From: Brevibacillus sp. JNUCC-41
GTDB lineage: Bacteria; Bacillota; Bacilli; Bacillales; DSM-1321
Direction of reading: 5' to 3'
Assembly: GCF_014844095.1 (NCBI RefSeq)
Contig: NZ_CP062163.1
Coordinates: 3,381,501 to 3,445,500, forward strand
DNA length: 64,000 nt
Translations under genes and position numbers: made by a program
The notes under the pieces: generated by a model
The model's database searches: none
What the model saw: only the letters and a program-made list of their open reading frames with translations
What the model was told of the DNA's origin: nothing
In this document: positions 1 through 9,614 of the stretch, one piece after another
Position numbering within the stretch: position 1 is the first letter of the stretch
Layout of the letters: each line of letters starts with the position of its first letter

Positions 1-66
1 GATCCAGGTGTTAAAGTAAAACAAGGCTCCACAATAAGAATTTATCTTGGCGAAAATACAGAATAA
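1..66 (+). CDS. spoVD: SpoVD C-terminus (partial): sporulation penicillin-binding protein
   Basis: The window opens inside a gene: frame 1 reads 21 codons and a TAA stop, ending KQGSTIRIYLGENTE. That is the look of the last strand of a PASTA domain (GSTIxIYLG). SpoVD, a class B transpeptidase for spore cortex peptidoglycan, has a single C-terminal PASTA domain and sits directly upstream of murE in Bacillus. The identification rests on that context and this short tail. PBP2B, also PASTA-tailed, lies one gene further upstream in B. subtilis and is the alternative. A terminator follows at 91. Confidence 0.7.
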   Translation, partial: DPGVKVKQGSTIRIYLGENTE

Positions 67-90
67 GTATAATATAATATATGAATAGTT

Positions 91-123
91 AAAGCGGCTG
101 AAGAATCATCAGCCGCTTTGTTT
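91..123 (+). terminator. Rho-independent terminator after spoVD
   Basis: An 11-bp perfect stem, AAAGCGGCTGA (91-101) with TCAGCCGCTTT (109-119), has a 7-nt loop and a short T run. It separates spoVD from the murE unit. Confidence 0.85.
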
Positions 124-162
124 ACGGAGTCGGGATAACCCCGTATAATTGAAATTGGTTTC

Positions 163-191
163 TCGACAAGCCAAGGCTAATCACATATAAT
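163..191 (+). promoter_or_regulatory. Predicted SigA promoter for murE
   Basis: TCGACA (163-168) and TATAAT (186-191) are separated by 17 nt: five of six and six of six consensus matches. The -35 box also resembles a Spo0A box (CTCGACA). A second TATAAT at 144-149, with a weak TTTACG 17 nt upstream, is a possible alternative. Confidence 0.6.
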
Positions 192-224
192 GAATCCTCA
201 AATTAAGTTGAGAGGGATGGAAAA

Positions 225-1697
225 ATGAAGCTTCACAAATTATTATCTTATTTACACTCCTTATTTACGTATGAAGGAGAAAATCCTGAAATCACCTCCA
301 TTGAAAATGATAACCGTAAAGTCATAGACGGAAGTTTATTTGTTTGTATAAAAGGTTATACAGTCGATGGTCATGATTTTGCCCGACTTGCTGTAGAACA
401 TGGAGCTGCAGCAGTCATTGCCGAAAGGCCGCTTGACCTCGATGTTCCCGTGATCGTAGTCAGGGATTCGAGCAGGGCGATGGCGGTGCTTGCCGATGCA
501 TTCTATGGCCATCCAACTCAAAAGATGCGCTTGATCGGAATTACAGGTACGAATGGAAAGACGACGACCAGTCACTTATTGGAAAAGATTTTCGAGGATC
601 GACAAGAAAAAACAGGCTTGATTGGCACGATGTATACAAAAATTGCCGATACGGTATATGAAACTAAGAATACGACGCCAGATAGCGTTACGCTGCAGAA
701 GGCTTTTCATGAAATGGCCGAAGCATCCGTTACCACTGCGATTATGGAAGTCTCATCGCATGCACTTGAGCTTGGACGCGTCCATGGCTGTGATTATGAT
801 ATTGCCGTCTTTACGAATCTCACACAGGATCATTTGGATTTTCATAAAACCATGGACAGATACAGGCAGGCAAAATCCTTATTTTTCTCACAGCTAGGCA
901 ATGCTTACATAGAAAATCGTCCTAAATATGCTGTGCTTAATGCCGATGATGAGGCAACAGCTGATTTCATTAAAGCGACTGCTGCTACAGTCGTAACATA
1001 CGGCATAGACAAAGAAGCGGATATCAGGGCCAAGGATATACAAATTGATGCAAATGGCACATCGTTCACCTTGACAGCAGGTAAAGAAGAGCGTTACATT
1101 CAGCTGAAGCTAATTGGTAAATTCAGTGTTTATAATGTGCTCTCAGCAATCTCAGCTGCTTTGTGCGCCGGTAACGATCTAGATGAGACAATTAGATCCA
1201 TTGAGGATATAAAAGGTGTTGCAGGCCGTTTTGAGCTCATTACAGCGAATCAGGACTTCGCTGTCATTGTAGACTATGCCCATACTCCGGACAGTTTAGA
1301 AAATGTTCTAAAGACTGTTGGCGAGTTTGCCAGAAAGAAAATTTTCGTGATAGTGGGCTGCGGCGGGGACCGCGACAAGACAAAGCGTCCCATCATGGCC
1401 GAAATTGCATGCAGCTTGGCGACTGACCCGATCTTCACTTCGGATAATCCGCGCAGTGAAGATGCTGCCCAGATCCTCCGGGATATGGAAGCTGGTGTAG
1501 CAGGCAAAGAATATACCGTTATTGAAGATCGCAGGCAGGCGATAGCTTACGCTGTTACCAAGGCGGAAGAGGGCGACGTTATATTAATAGCCGGAAAAGG
1601 TCATGAAACCTATCAATTGGTCGGTGACGAAGTGCTTCACTTCGATGACCGTGAAGAAGCGGAAAAGGCGATTCAAAGTCGTCTGGGTTCAGTTTGA
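225..1697 (+). CDS. murE: MurE: UDP-MurNAc-L-Ala-D-Glu:meso-DAP ligase
   Basis: This cytoplasmic Mur ligase adds meso-diaminopimelate to UDP-MurNAc-L-Ala-D-Glu in peptidoglycan precursor synthesis. At 490 aa it has the usual family length. Visible features are the N-terminal UDP-binding domain, the ATP loop [11 protein letters not shown] (about residues 105-115), and the DNPR motif at 407-410. DNPR is known to mark meso-DAP rather than lysine specificity, so the wall is probably of the A1-gamma type. The ATG at 225 follows a GAGAGGGATGG ribosome site. It is the first gene of a unit with mraY and murD, behind a good promoter. Confidence 0.97.
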   Translation: MKLHKLLSYLHSLFTYEGENPEITSIENDNRKVIDGSLFVCIKGYTVDGHDFARLAVEHGAAAVIAERPLDLDVPVIVVRDSSRAMAVLADAFYGHPTQKMRLIGITGTNGKTTTSHLLEKIFEDRQEKTGLIGTMYTKIADTVYETKNTTPDSVTLQKAFHEMAEASVTTAIMEVSSHALELGRVHGCDYDIAVFTNLTQDHLDFHKTMDRYRQAKSLFFSQLGNAYIENRPKYAVLNADDEATADFIKATAATVVTYGIDKEADIRAKDIQIDANGTSFTLTAGKEERYIQLKLIGKFSVYNVLSAISAALCAGNDLDETIRSIEDIKGVAGRFELITANQDFAVIVDYAHTPDSLENVLKTVGEFARKKIFVIVGCGGDRDKTKRPIMAEIACSLATDPIFTSDNPRSEDAAQILRDMEAGVAGKEYTVIEDRRQAIAYAVTKAEEGDVILIAGKGHETYQLVGDEVLHFDDREEAEKAIQSRLGSV

Positions 1698-1787
1698 ACC
1701 AAAGCTGAAATTGCCTTTGCGAAAAATAAGAAAAGACATCAAGCAGATTTTTATATTTGAATTGTGTTAGGAATGAGGGAGTAAGGA

Positions 1788-2765
1788 ATGTTGGAACAAG
1801 TGATTTTTTATACGATTTTGGTGGCGTTTTTAGTAACCGTTCTTCTTTCGCCGATTTTCATCCCGTTTTTAAGAAGATTGAAATTCGGGCAAAGTATTAG
1901 GGAAGAAGGCCCACAATCGCATCTGAAGAAAACCGGCACACCCACCATGGGCGGTTTGGTCATATTATTATCTGTAACCATCGCTACACTAGTCATGACT
2001 TTGAAATTTTCGTCACCTTCAACTGAAACGTATTTATTATTATTCGTTACTTTAGGTTTTGGTTTATTAGGTTTCCTGGATGATTTCATCAAAGTGGTCA
2101 TGAAGCGAAACCTAGGATTGACTTCCAAGCAAAAACTGCTTGGACAAATTGTGATTTCTGTCATCTTTTACTTCGTCTTTAAGCAGACAGACCGTTTTAA
2201 TCCAGAATTGACGATTCCAGGTACTGACTTTGCTTTTGATTTTGGCTGGTTTTATCTGTTTATCGTTATTTTCTGGCTCGTAGGTTTTTCGAATGCCGTC
2301 AATTTGACGGATGGGCTTGATGGACTTGTCTCAGGAACATCTGCCATTGCCTTTGGTGCTTTTGCCATTTTGGCCTGGAGTCAGTCACAATATGATGTCG
2401 CTATTTTTTCAGTGGCGGTTGTTGGTGCAGTACTCGGGTTCTTGGTATTCAATGCACATCCAGCAAAGGTTTTCATGGGGGATACGGGTTCCTTGGCCCT
2501 TGGGGGGGCGATCGCAACCATCGCCTTGTTAACGAAGCTTGAAATCCTCCTGGTGATCATCGGCGGAGTCTTCGTGATTGAGACGCTCTCGGTCATCTTG
2601 CAGGTAGGATCTTTTAAGACGACTGGTAAACGTATTTTTAAAATGAGTCCGCTTCATCACCATTATGAGCTTTCCGGCTGGTCGGAATGGCGCGTCGTCG
2701 TTACTTTCTGGACAGTGGGGCTGCTGTGTGCGGTACTCGGAATCTATTTAGAGGTGTGGATATAA
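1788..2765 (+). CDS. mraY: MraY: phospho-MurNAc-pentapeptide translocase
   Basis: MraY is an integral membrane enzyme that transfers phospho-MurNAc-pentapeptide to undecaprenyl phosphate, making lipid I. The 325-aa protein is hydrophobic throughout, with about ten membrane segments. It carries the family motifs DDFIK (near residue 99), NLTDGLDGL and the C-terminal SPLHHHYE loop. The ATG at 1788 follows GAGGGAG at 1775-1781. Its stop is immediately followed by the murD start, so the two are probably translationally coupled. The downstream enzyme for lipid I, MurG, is absent from this window. Confidence 0.97.
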   Translation: MLEQVIFYTILVAFLVTVLLSPIFIPFLRRLKFGQSIREEGPQSHLKKTGTPTMGGLVILLSVTIATLVMTLKFSSPSTETYLLLFVTLGFGLLGFLDDFIKVVMKRNLGLTSKQKLLGQIVISVIFYFVFKQTDRFNPELTIPGTDFAFDFGWFYLFIVIFWLVGFSNAVNLTDGLDGLVSGTSAIAFGAFAILAWSQSQYDVAIFSVAVVGAVLGFLVFNAHPAKVFMGDTGSLALGGAIATIALLTKLEILLVIIGGVFVIETLSVILQVGSFKTTGKRIFKMSPLHHHYELSGWSEWRVVVTFWTVGLLCAVLGIYLEVWI

Positions 2766-4118
2766 TTGAAAGAGACTGCAAAGTATTCAGAGAAAAAGAT
2801 ATTAGTATTGGGTTTGGCAAAAAGCGGAGTGATTGCAGCTTCGCTTCTACATAAATTAGGTGCTTTCGTGACGGTTAATGACATGAAGCCATTATCGGAA
2901 AATCCTGAGGCTCAAGGACTTCTTGAACAGGGAATCAAAGTCATCTGCGGCAGTCATCCGATCGAGCTTCTTGATGAGGGTTTCGAGCTGATCGTGAAAA
3001 ACCCGGGAATCCCCTATCGGAACCCTATCGTAAAAGGGGCATTGGAAAAAGGGATCCCTGTTATCACGGAAGTTGAACTGGCCTATCAGATAAGTGAGGC
3101 GCCTTTCATAGGAATCACTGGTACAAATGGGAAAACGACCACTACAACATTGATATACGAAATGTTGAAGACCGGTGAAAAATCCCCGCTGGTTGCAGGT
3201 AATATCGGGACAGTGGCTTCTGGTGTTGCTGAAAATGCAAAACCCGATGATTCGATCGTCATTGAATTATCATCGTTTCAGTTAATGGGAATAGACGAAT
3301 TCCGTCCTGAAATTTCAATCGTGACAAATTTGTATGATGCACATTTGGATTATCACAGTTCCAAACAGGAATATGTCGAAGCAAAAGCTGCGATTACGAA
3401 AAATCAAATAGCCTCAGATTTCATGATTTTTAATGCAGATCAAGATCTTGTTTTGTCCATGGCGAAAAAGACCAAGGCTGAACTTGTTCCTTTTTCAGCT
3501 GAAGTGAAACATGAGAATGGAGCCTATGTGGAAGATGGTGCCGTCAGTTTCCGAGGAGAAAAAATCATTGAAGTTTCAGAAATAGCCCTTCCTGGTAAGC
3601 ACAATTTGGAAAATGTGCTTGCGGCCATCTCAGCGGCCAAACTCAAGGGTGTAGCTAACGAAGCCATTCAGACTGTATTGAAAACATTTTATGGTGTGGA
3701 GCACCGTCTGCAGTTTGTGGCAACGATCGATCACCGTAAATTTTATAATGATTCGAAAGCGACGAACATTCTAGCAGCATCCAAAGCGCTAACTTCCTTT
3801 ACGGAACCTGTCATCTTATTGGCGGGCGGTTTGGATCGCGGAAATGAATTTGATGAGTTGAAACCGGCGATGGAAAATGTCAAAGCCGTGATAACTTTTG
3901 GTGAAACGGCAGAAAAAATTGAACGGGTAGCAAAAGAATTAGGAATAGCGAATATAAAACGTGTCGATAATGTAGAAAAGGCCGTGCCGGCTGCATTTGA
4001 ATTATCAAATGAAGGCGACTGCATTCTTCTCTCCCCGGCTTGTGCAAGCTGGGATCAATATAAAACTTTTGAGCAAAGAGGAGACATGTTTATGGAGGCT
4101 GTGCATAAACTTAAGTAA
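2766..4118 (+). CDS. murD: MurD: UDP-MurNAc-L-Ala:D-Glu ligase
   Basis: MurD adds D-glutamate to UDP-MurNAc-L-alanine. Its 450 aa match the family. The N-terminal Rossmann domain begins with the VLGLAKSG turn, the ATP loop [11 protein letters not shown] lies at about 116-126, and the late motif SPACASWDQ is present. The start codon is TTG at 2766, directly abutting the mraY stop; no ATG in this frame near the 5' end preserves the N-terminal Rossmann strand. A terminator at 4171 closes the unit, which separates spoVE from murD. Confidence 0.96.
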   Translation: MKETAKYSEKKILVLGLAKSGVIAASLLHKLGAFVTVNDMKPLSENPEAQGLLEQGIKVICGSHPIELLDEGFELIVKNPGIPYRNPIVKGALEKGIPVITEVELAYQISEAPFIGITGTNGKTTTTTLIYEMLKTGEKSPLVAGNIGTVASGVAENAKPDDSIVIELSSFQLMGIDEFRPEISIVTNLYDAHLDYHSSKQEYVEAKAAITKNQIASDFMIFNADQDLVLSMAKKTKAELVPFSAEVKHENGAYVEDGAVSFRGEKIIEVSEIALPGKHNLENVLAAISAAKLKGVANEAIQTVLKTFYGVEHRLQFVATIDHRKFYNDSKATNILAASKALTSFTEPVILLAGGLDRGNEFDELKPAMENVKAVITFGETAEKIERVAKELGIANIKRVDNVEKAVPAAFELSNEGDCILLSPACASWDQYKTFEQRGDMFMEAVHKLK

Positions 4119-4170
4119 GAGCTTTCGCAGAGAGAAGTTAACTTGCTTCTACGTTGACACCATGGAAAAA

Positions 4171-4202
4171 AGCGATAATGAGCCGTTATCGCTTTTTTTT
4201 TG
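4171..4202 (+). terminator. Terminator between murD and spoVE
   Basis: AGCGATAA (4171-4178) pairs with TTATCGCT (4186-4193) over a 7-nt loop, followed by an unbroken run of T. Just downstream, TGCTGA/TCAGCA (4210-4228) forms another small hairpin overlapping a possible -35 (CTGACA, 4212-4217). Confidence 0.85.
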
Positions 4203-4272
4203 ACTAAAGTGCTGACAAGCAATCAGCATTGATGTTTTATATTCGCAGGCTCGAAAAACTTCCTAGAGGTGG

Positions 4273-5379
4273 ATGTCCGTGCCATTAAAAAAATCGAATC
4301 CTGATCTCATTCTCATTATCGTCACCTTAAGTCTTTTGACTGTTGGATTAATCATGGTTTACAGCGCGAGTGCCATTTGGGCAACATATAAATTTGATGA
4401 TTCGTTTTATTTTGCTAAAAGGCAGTTGCTATTTGCCTGCGTTGGTGTCATAGCCATGTTTTTCATCATGAATGTGGATTACTGGACGTGGCGGACATGG
4501 GCCAAAATCCTTATCATCATTTGTTTCATTATGTTACTGGCTGTGCTTGTACCAGGTATAGGAATGGCGAGAAATGGTTCGAGGAGCTGGATTGGTGTGG
4601 GTGCCTTTTCGGTGCAGCCCTCTGAGTTCATGAAGCTGGCGATGATCGCTTTTTTAGCTAAGTTTTTATCAGAACGGCAAAAGTTGATCACCTCCTTTAA
4701 AAAAGGGATGCTTCCATCCTTGGGTTTAGTGTTTTTGGCATTTGGATTGATCATGTTACAGCCGGACCTTGGAACGGGAACGGTGATGGTTGGAACGTGC
4801 ATCGTTATGATTTTTATATCCGGGGCAAAAATCAGTCATTTTGTCGGCTTGGGGCTAATCGGGGTAGCAGGTTTTGTTGGTCTGATTTTATCAGCGCCCT
4901 ACCGGATAAAAAGGATCACGTCTTTTCTGGATCCTTGGGAAGACCCTTTGGGCAGTGGATTTCAAATGATTCAATCGTTTTATGCAATCGGACCCGGGGG
5001 ATTGTTCGGATTGGGACTCGGGCAAAGCCGCCAAAAGTTTTTCTATTTACCAGAACCGCAGACTGATTTCATCTTTGCCATACTTTCCGAGGAACTTGGC
5101 TTCATCGGGGGTTCTCTGGTCATTTTATTATTTGCGCTCATGCTTTGGCGGGGCATTCGGATCGCACTTGGCGCCCCTGATTTATATGGGAGCCTTGTAG
5201 CGGTGGGGATCATTGCAATGGTCGCCATTCAAGTGATGATCAATATAGGTGTGGTAACGGGTTTGATGCCAGTTACGGGTATCACCTTGCCCCTCTTAAG
5301 TTATGGCGGTTCATCATTGACGCTCATGTTGATGGCGATTGGGGTGCTCCTGAATATTAGCCGTTATTCAAGGTTCTGA
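4273..5379 (+). CDS. spoVE: SpoVE/FtsW-type SEDS peptidoglycan glycosyltransferase
   Basis: SEDS proteins are polytopic membrane glycosyltransferases that polymerise lipid II, each paired with a class B PBP. SpoVE acts in spore cortex synthesis with SpoVD. The 368-aa protein has about ten membrane segments and the family signatures GVGAFSVQPSE and PEPQTDFIFAILSEELGF near the middle. The assignment as SpoVE rather than vegetative FtsW rests on its place after murD and near-colinear similarity to the B. subtilis protein. ATG 4273 touches the AGAGGTGG ribosome site; GTG 4279, two codons in, has better spacing and may be the true start. Terminators flank it on both sides. Confidence 0.93.
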   Translation: MSVPLKKSNPDLILIIVTLSLLTVGLIMVYSASAIWATYKFDDSFYFAKRQLLFACVGVIAMFFIMNVDYWTWRTWAKILIIICFIMLLAVLVPGIGMARNGSRSWIGVGAFSVQPSEFMKLAMIAFLAKFLSERQKLITSFKKGMLPSLGLVFLAFGLIMLQPDLGTGTVMVGTCIVMIFISGAKISHFVGLGLIGVAGFVGLILSAPYRIKRITSFLDPWEDPLGSGFQMIQSFYAIGPGGLFGLGLGQSRQKFFYLPEPQTDFIFAILSEELGFIGGSLVILLFALMLWRGIRIALGAPDLYGSLVAVGIIAMVAIQVMINIGVVTGLMPVTGITLPLLSYGGSSLTLMLMAIGVLLNISRYSRF

Positions 5380-5409
5380 AAATAAGTGAAATAAAGGGTT
5401 TGGCTAAAG

Positions 5410-5442
5410 GGAAGTTCTGTTAAACGCAGGGCTTCCTTTTTT
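5410..5442 (+). terminator. Terminator after spoVE
   Basis: GGAAGTTCTG (5410-5419) pairs with CAGGGCTTCC (5427-5436), with two G-U pairs and a 7-nt loop, followed by six T. It closes spoVE as a one-gene unit. Confidence 0.8.
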
Positions 5443-5559
5443 ACGTTGAAAACCTTTGCAGGAAAACGATTTTGGATTGTGCTTTGCCGAAATTTAGAAA
5501 TAAATGAAATGCCGCTTAAATATTACCATGTATGAATGTTGAGGAATCCACAATAAATA

Positions 5560-5589
5560 TTGGCAATACGTCTTTGTTTAGACTATAGT
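5560..5589 (+). promoter_or_regulatory. Predicted SigA promoter for murB
   Basis: TTGGCA (5560-5565) and TATAGT (5584-5589) are separated by 18 nt; each matches five of six consensus bases. Transcription would start near 5597. Confidence 0.5.
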
Positions 5590-5732
5590 ATAAGAGGGTT
5601 AGGCCGTACTGGGGCTTGCTTCTGCTCATTTTCTGCTAAAAAGGCGTAATTAATCTTGTCATTTAAGTGACCTCATGGAAGAGGAAATGAAAATTATAAC
5701 TTGGAATTTTTGGAACAACAAGGAGGTTTATC

Positions 5733-6641
5733 ATGGATAATGTGATAAAGCAATTAACTGAAATGAAAATCGGCAAAGTTCTTGAACAGGAACCGCTTGC
5801 AAATCATACAACTATGAAAATTGGGGGGCCGGCTGATTTATTCATCGTGCCGTCATCCATTGAAAATATAGAAAAAACAATGAAGGTCATCAAAGAAAAT
5901 GAGATTCCATGGACGGTGATCGGCAGGGGCTCGAACCTACTTGTCAGTGATGGCGGAATTGAAGGTGCCGTGCTTAAATTGGGTAAAGGACTTGATCATC
6001 TCGAGATAAATGGGCCGGAGATCAAAGCAGGAGCTGGGGTATCGCTTGTCAGCCTGTCCGTACAAATCAGTAAAAAAGGATATGCAGGATTGGAATTTGC
6101 CAGTGGGATTCCCGGTTCCGTCGGCGGAGCAGTCTATATGAACGCTGGTGCACACGGTTCCGATATGAGTGAAATTCTCAAGGAGGCACATGTTCTATTT
6201 GAAGATGGAACCCTAGCTTGGCTTTCGAAAGAAGAAATGGAGTTTTCTTATCGAACTTCTCTGCTTCAGAAGAAAAGACCTGGTATTGTACTGGAAGCAA
6301 TTTTTCAATTGACAGAGGGTGATAGAACCGAAATCGTTGAAAGAATGCAGAATAACAAGAATTATCGTAAAGATACCCAGCCGTATAATCTTCCATGTGC
6401 CGGGAGCATATTTAGAAACCCACTTCCACACCATGCTGGTAAATTGGTCGAAAATGCAGGCCTGAAGGGACATTCTATTGGCGGAGCTCAGATTTCACCA
6501 ATGCATGGGAACTTTATCGTTAACACAGGTAATGGAAGCGCAGCGGATGTTCAAGCGTTGATACAGCATGTGAAGGATACTGTGTTTGATAAATTTGAAG
6601 TTGAAATGGAAACAGAAGTGGAAATTATCGGCAGAAAATAA
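5733..6641 (+). CDS. murB: MurB: UDP-N-acetylenolpyruvoylglucosamine reductase
   Basis: MurB is an FAD enzyme that reduces enolpyruvyl-UDP-GlcNAc to UDP-MurNAc with NADPH. The 302-aa protein has the type II MurB layout: FAD-binding [12 protein letters not shown] at about 64-75, [19 protein letters not shown], and the CAGSIFRNP segment with the catalytic serine. The ATG at 5733 follows a strong AAGGAGG. In B. subtilis murB directly follows murG; here it begins its own unit behind a terminator and promoter. Confidence 0.97.
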   Translation: MDNVIKQLTEMKIGKVLEQEPLANHTTMKIGGPADLFIVPSSIENIEKTMKVIKENEIPWTVIGRGSNLLVSDGGIEGAVLKLGKGLDHLEINGPEIKAGAGVSLVSLSVQISKKGYAGLEFASGIPGSVGGAVYMNAGAHGSDMSEILKEAHVLFEDGTLAWLSKEEMEFSYRTSLLQKKRPGIVLEAIFQLTEGDRTEIVERMQNNKNYRKDTQPYNLPCAGSIFRNPLPHHAGKLVENAGLKGHSIGGAQISPMHGNFIVNTGNGSAADVQALIQHVKDTVFDKFEVEMETEVEIIGRK

Positions 6642-6645
6642 TAGA

Positions 6646-6674
6646 TTCATTATATCCAAATATTGTGATATAAT
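6646..6674 (+). promoter_or_regulatory. Possible extended -10 promoter for divIB
   Basis: TGATATAAT (6666-6674) is an extended -10 box; the -35 region TTCATT (6646-6651) is weak. It lies about 100 bp before divIB. Confidence 0.35.
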
Positions 6675-6771
6675 GTGTTACCTTTTAAAGTTTGTTAATG
6701 ACCAAATATAGAGTTTGTCTTGATTTCGCACTGTCAAGAACCATCCATTTTTTCAGGAAGAGGTGAAGGGG

Positions 6772-7554
6772 ATGGAAAAGGGGAAAATCGTTTCCATTGA
6801 GGACCGCATCCCGAAATTAAAACAATTAAGAAAAAGCAAAGCAAACAGGCGGCTTGTTCTTTTGCTTTCCCTTTTCTTCATTCTGGTTGCTTGTGTGCTA
6901 TATTTCTTATCTCCGTTAAGCTATGTGAAATCCGTGCAGGTAGAGGGAAATCGTTATATTACTTCCAAACAGATCATTAAACTGAGTAAGGTGAAGAAAG
7001 ATCGAAGCATCTGGAAGGTTGATACAGGGGAAGCTGCAGCCAATATCAAAAAAAATCAAGAAATAAAAAGCGTTAAGGTGACACCGATATTTCCTAATTC
7101 CATAAAAATTACGGTGTCGGAACATAATAGGATGGCATATCTGTCCAATAATGGGAAGATTGCTCCCATTTTGGAGAACGGGTCCGTTTTAGAGGAGTTG
7201 GCAACAGGCGAAATTCCAGTATTTGCCCCTGTTTTAATTGGTTTCAAAGAGGGTAAAGCATTAAAGTTGCTTTTAGAAGAACTGGACAAGCTTCCTGTCG
7301 AGATTCAGAATGCCATTTCAGAAATTCATTACGCTCCAACCAAAACTGATGTCTACCATATCGTCATGTATATGAACGATGGGTTTGAAGTAAGTGCGAC
7401 AAGCCGGACTTTATACGAGAAAATGATTCACTATCCATCAATTGTCAGCCAGTTGGATCCGAATGTAAAGGGAGTCATCGATCTGGAAGTGGGTTCTTAT
7501 TTTAAGGCATATGAAGACGCTGAACAAAAGGAAGACACTAATGAGGAAAATTAA
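6772..7554 (+). CDS. divIB: DivIB (FtsQ family) division protein
   Basis: DivIB is a bitopic division protein that stabilises the FtsL-DivIC-PBP2B complex at the septum. Features in order are a short basic cytoplasmic tail, one membrane segment near residues 26-46, a POTRA domain starting at VKSVQVEGNRYIT, a beta domain, and an acidic C-tail. I prefer ATG 6772: the ribosome site GAGGTGA (6760-6766) is well spaced for it, whereas the upstream GTG 6763 overlaps that site. The gene overlaps ylxW by 14 nt. Confidence 0.94.
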   Translation: MEKGKIVSIEDRIPKLKQLRKSKANRRLVLLLSLFFILVACVLYFLSPLSYVKSVQVEGNRYITSKQIIKLSKVKKDRSIWKVDTGEAAANIKKNQEIKSVKVTPIFPNSIKITVSEHNRMAYLSNNGKIAPILENGSVLEELATGEIPVFAPVLIGFKEGKALKLLLEELDKLPVEIQNAISEIHYAPTKTDVYHIVMYMNDGFEVSATSRTLYEKMIHYPSIVSQLDPNVKGVIDLEVGSYFKAYEDAEQKEDTNEEN

Positions 7555-8233
7555 TGGCAAACGGGTGGTTTTACCCCTGGTTTGCGTAGTTCTCGGATTC
7601 ATGATTGCCTTCTCTTACAATCTGACCAAAGAAGGTGAGGGTGCAGGGGAGGACAAGGCCTGGGATCAGGAATATGAACTCAGGCAGCAGCTGATTGAAC
7701 AAGAGAAGCAGAACCGGAAACTTCAGAAGGAACTCCTTCAGAAGCAAGAAAATGTATCCCAAATAGAAAAAGACCTAGCGCAGGAAAAGCAGCTTTTTTT
7801 CAATTTGGCAAAGGATACGGAAAAATACCGTATGTTTCTCGGGAAAGTGAAAGTAAAAGGCTCAGGCCTGCAGGTGACTCTTGAAGATGGTACGGATATG
7901 GATTCAAAAGCCAATGTTAATAATTACCTCGTCCATGAACAGCATGTCTTCAAGGTCGTCAATGAACTATACATATCAGGTGCAGAGGCTGTTGCGATTA
8001 ACGGTCAAAGGTTAAATCATGATTCATACATAATCTGTAATGGGCCTGTGATTACAATCGATGGTCATCAACATCCTGCTCCCTTCATCATATCTGCGAT
8101 TGGGGACCCGGATGTCCTGGGTGCTTCACTGGACTTACCTGGTGGCATCAAGGAACAGCTGGTTAATGAGAATATTATCTTTACAGTGGAAAAGCAAAAG
8201 AATATCATTTTTGATCCAATTATTGGAGGGTGA
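7541..8233 (+). CDS. ylxW: YlxW: DUF881 membrane protein of the division cluster
   Basis: A DUF881-family protein of about 230 aa from ATG 7541. It has a short basic start, one membrane segment (VVLPLVCVVLGFMIAFSY), a long charged coiled coil at roughly residues 38-95, and a C-terminal globular DUF881 domain containing AVAINGQRL and APFIISAIGDPDVL. Its biochemical role is unknown. ATG 7541 has AAAGGAAG eight bases upstream; an in-frame ATG at 7511 lacks such a site. It forms a tandem paralogue pair with the next gene. Confidence 0.88.
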   Translation: MRKINGKRVVLPLVCVVLGFMIAFSYNLTKEGEGAGEDKAWDQEYELRQQLIEQEKQNRKLQKELLQKQENVSQIEKDLAQEKQLFFNLAKDTEKYRMFLGKVKVKGSGLQVTLEDGTDMDSKANVNNYLVHEQHVFKVVNELYISGAEAVAINGQRLNHDSYIICNGPVITIDGHQHPAPFIISAIGDPDVLGASLDLPGGIKEQLVNENIIFTVEKQKNIIFDPIIGG

Positions 8234-8275
8234 TCAGACCGCCGGATTCGATGAAAGATTGGTGAGAAACTGGAA

Positions 8276-8986
8276 ATGAAAAAAAAGCTTTCTTTTAGTT
8301 TGGTTACGTTGATTGCTGGCTTCATGCTCGCTATTCAATTCAATTTGGTGAATCAGCCTGTCGTTTCCGATACAAGGGATATGTGGGAGCTGAAAAATGA
8401 TTTATTGAAAGAACAGCAGACCCAGGCGGATTTAATAGAGGGTATCAGAAAGCTTGAGGGAAAAATAGCATCCTATGAAACAAAGAAAAATGAGAGTAAA
8501 GAAGAAGTATTGCGTGACACCCTGACCGAATTAAAGACAGACGCAGGTTTGACCGAAATTAAAGGTAATGGGGTAATCGTATCTATACAGCCCATCAAAG
8601 CAGATATCCTACTTGGTGAGAAGGTCGAGTATATTTCACCTGTTTTGATCATTCGGCTCATTAATGAAATGTATAGATATGGCGCTGACGAAATTTCCAT
8701 TTCAGGACAAAGGTATATATCAACATCGGTTATTCGTGATATTAATGGGCAGCCGAAAATGGACGGTTATCCTCTTGTTCATTACCCGGTCGAAATAAAG
8801 GCGATAACCGTTAATCCAAAGAAACTGAAGCAACGCATTGAAGGTTCCGAACTTATGGATGATTTCTTTATAGATAATTTTGAAGTGCAGATCGATGTAC
8901 CTTCCGGTGAGTTGACTTTGCCGGCCTACCAAAATGCTATTAATGTGGAAGATATGGAACCCATTATGGATGGGGGGGAATCGTAA
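8276..8986 (+). CDS. ylxX: YlxX: second DUF881 protein
   Basis: A 236-aa paralogue of the preceding protein with the same plan: N-terminal membrane segment (LVTLIAGFMLAIQF), a charged helical stretch at about 35-85, then the DUF881 domain with DEISISGQRYIS and YPVEIKAITV. Function is unknown. Its location between divIB and ftsA suggests a link to division or wall synthesis, which is inference. Its TAA stop overlaps the sbp ATG by one base (TAATG), so sbp translation is probably coupled. Confidence 0.88.
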   Translation: MKKKLSFSLVTLIAGFMLAIQFNLVNQPVVSDTRDMWELKNDLLKEQQTQADLIEGIRKLEGKIASYETKKNESKEEVLRDTLTELKTDAGLTEIKGNGVIVSIQPIKADILLGEKVEYISPVLIIRLINEMYRYGADEISISGQRYISTSVIRDINGQPKMDGYPLVHYPVEIKAITVNPKKLKQRIEGSELMDDFFIDNFEVQIDVPSGELTLPAYQNAINVEDMEPIMDGGES

Positions 8987-9351
8987 TGTGGCTTCCGGTT
9001 TTTGGGTTATTAATTGGAATCACCCTTGGCTTTTTGGTGGATTTTGATATTCCCCATGAATATTCAAATTATCTTTCCATTGCCGTGCTTGCTGCTTTTG
9101 ATACCTTATTTGGGGGCATACGGGCTCATTTGCAAAATCTTTATGATGAAGTTGTATTTGTAACAGGATTCTTCTTTAATATTGTTTTAGCCGCAGGTTT
9201 GGCTTTTCTAGGTGTACATCTTGGTGTAGACTTATATTTAGCCGCAATCTTTGTGTTCGGTGTAAGGCTCTTTCAAAATATAGCCCTGATTAGAAGGATC
9301 CTAATTGAAAAATGGTCCATTTCCCGGAAAAAGCAGAAAAAAAATCTATAA
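8986..9351 (+). CDS. sbp: Sbp: small basic membrane protein (DUF1290)
   Basis: A 121-aa integral membrane protein with three or four hydrophobic segments and a strongly basic C-tail ending SRKKQKKNL. It matches the small basic protein found between ylxX and ftsA in bacilli. No biochemical function is established. The start overlaps the ylxX stop. With ylxW and ylxX it makes a compact three-gene membrane module. Confidence 0.9.
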   Translation: MWLPVFGLLIGITLGFLVDFDIPHEYSNYLSIAVLAAFDTLFGGIRAHLQNLYDEVVFVTGFFFNIVLAAGLAFLGVHLGVDLYLAAIFVFGVRLFQNIALIRRILIEKWSISRKKQKKNL

Positions 9352-9517
9352 TTTTAAAGGGAATTAAGTTATAAATGACGAATAGTTTATGGCAGTATCT
9401 AGTTTATTAAGTGTATCAGTCTCGTTGAGAAGCGAACAATAAACACCATAAAGTGGGAAATCTACGAGTTTTGTTCGGGAAATACAAAATGAACCGAATA
9501 TCCATGAAATTCGCGAG

Positions 9518-9547
9518 TTGTTGTAATCAGTTCTGTTATTCTATAAT
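9518..9547 (+). promoter_or_regulatory. Predicted SigA promoter for ftsA-ftsZ
   Basis: TTGTTG (9518-9523) and a perfect TATAAT (9542-9547) are 18 nt apart, in the 263-bp gap between sbp and ftsA. B. subtilis ftsAZ has several promoters in this place. Confidence 0.5.
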
Positions 9548-9614
9548 GTATAAGACTTCGATATAAAAATGTTAATCTACAATACATGTATAAAACTGAA
9601 GGAGGTGCCATGGA

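Larger units (their letters stand above)
5380..5732 (+). other. 353-bp gap where murG lies in B. subtilis
   Basis: No open reading frame of 60 codons exists here on either strand. The gap holds the spoVE terminator, a predicted promoter (5560-5589), an imperfect palindrome GTCATTTAAGTGAC (5658-5671), and about 135 nt of leader ending in the murB ribosome site AAGGAGG. I see no recognisable murG remnant. Confidence 0.8.

Noticed and set aside
9475-9500. SigH-like promoter before ftsA (GGAAAT and ACCGAAT)
   Set aside because: Spacing is about 9 nt instead of 11-12 and the -35 box lacks two consensus bases, although B. subtilis has a SigH promoter in this area.
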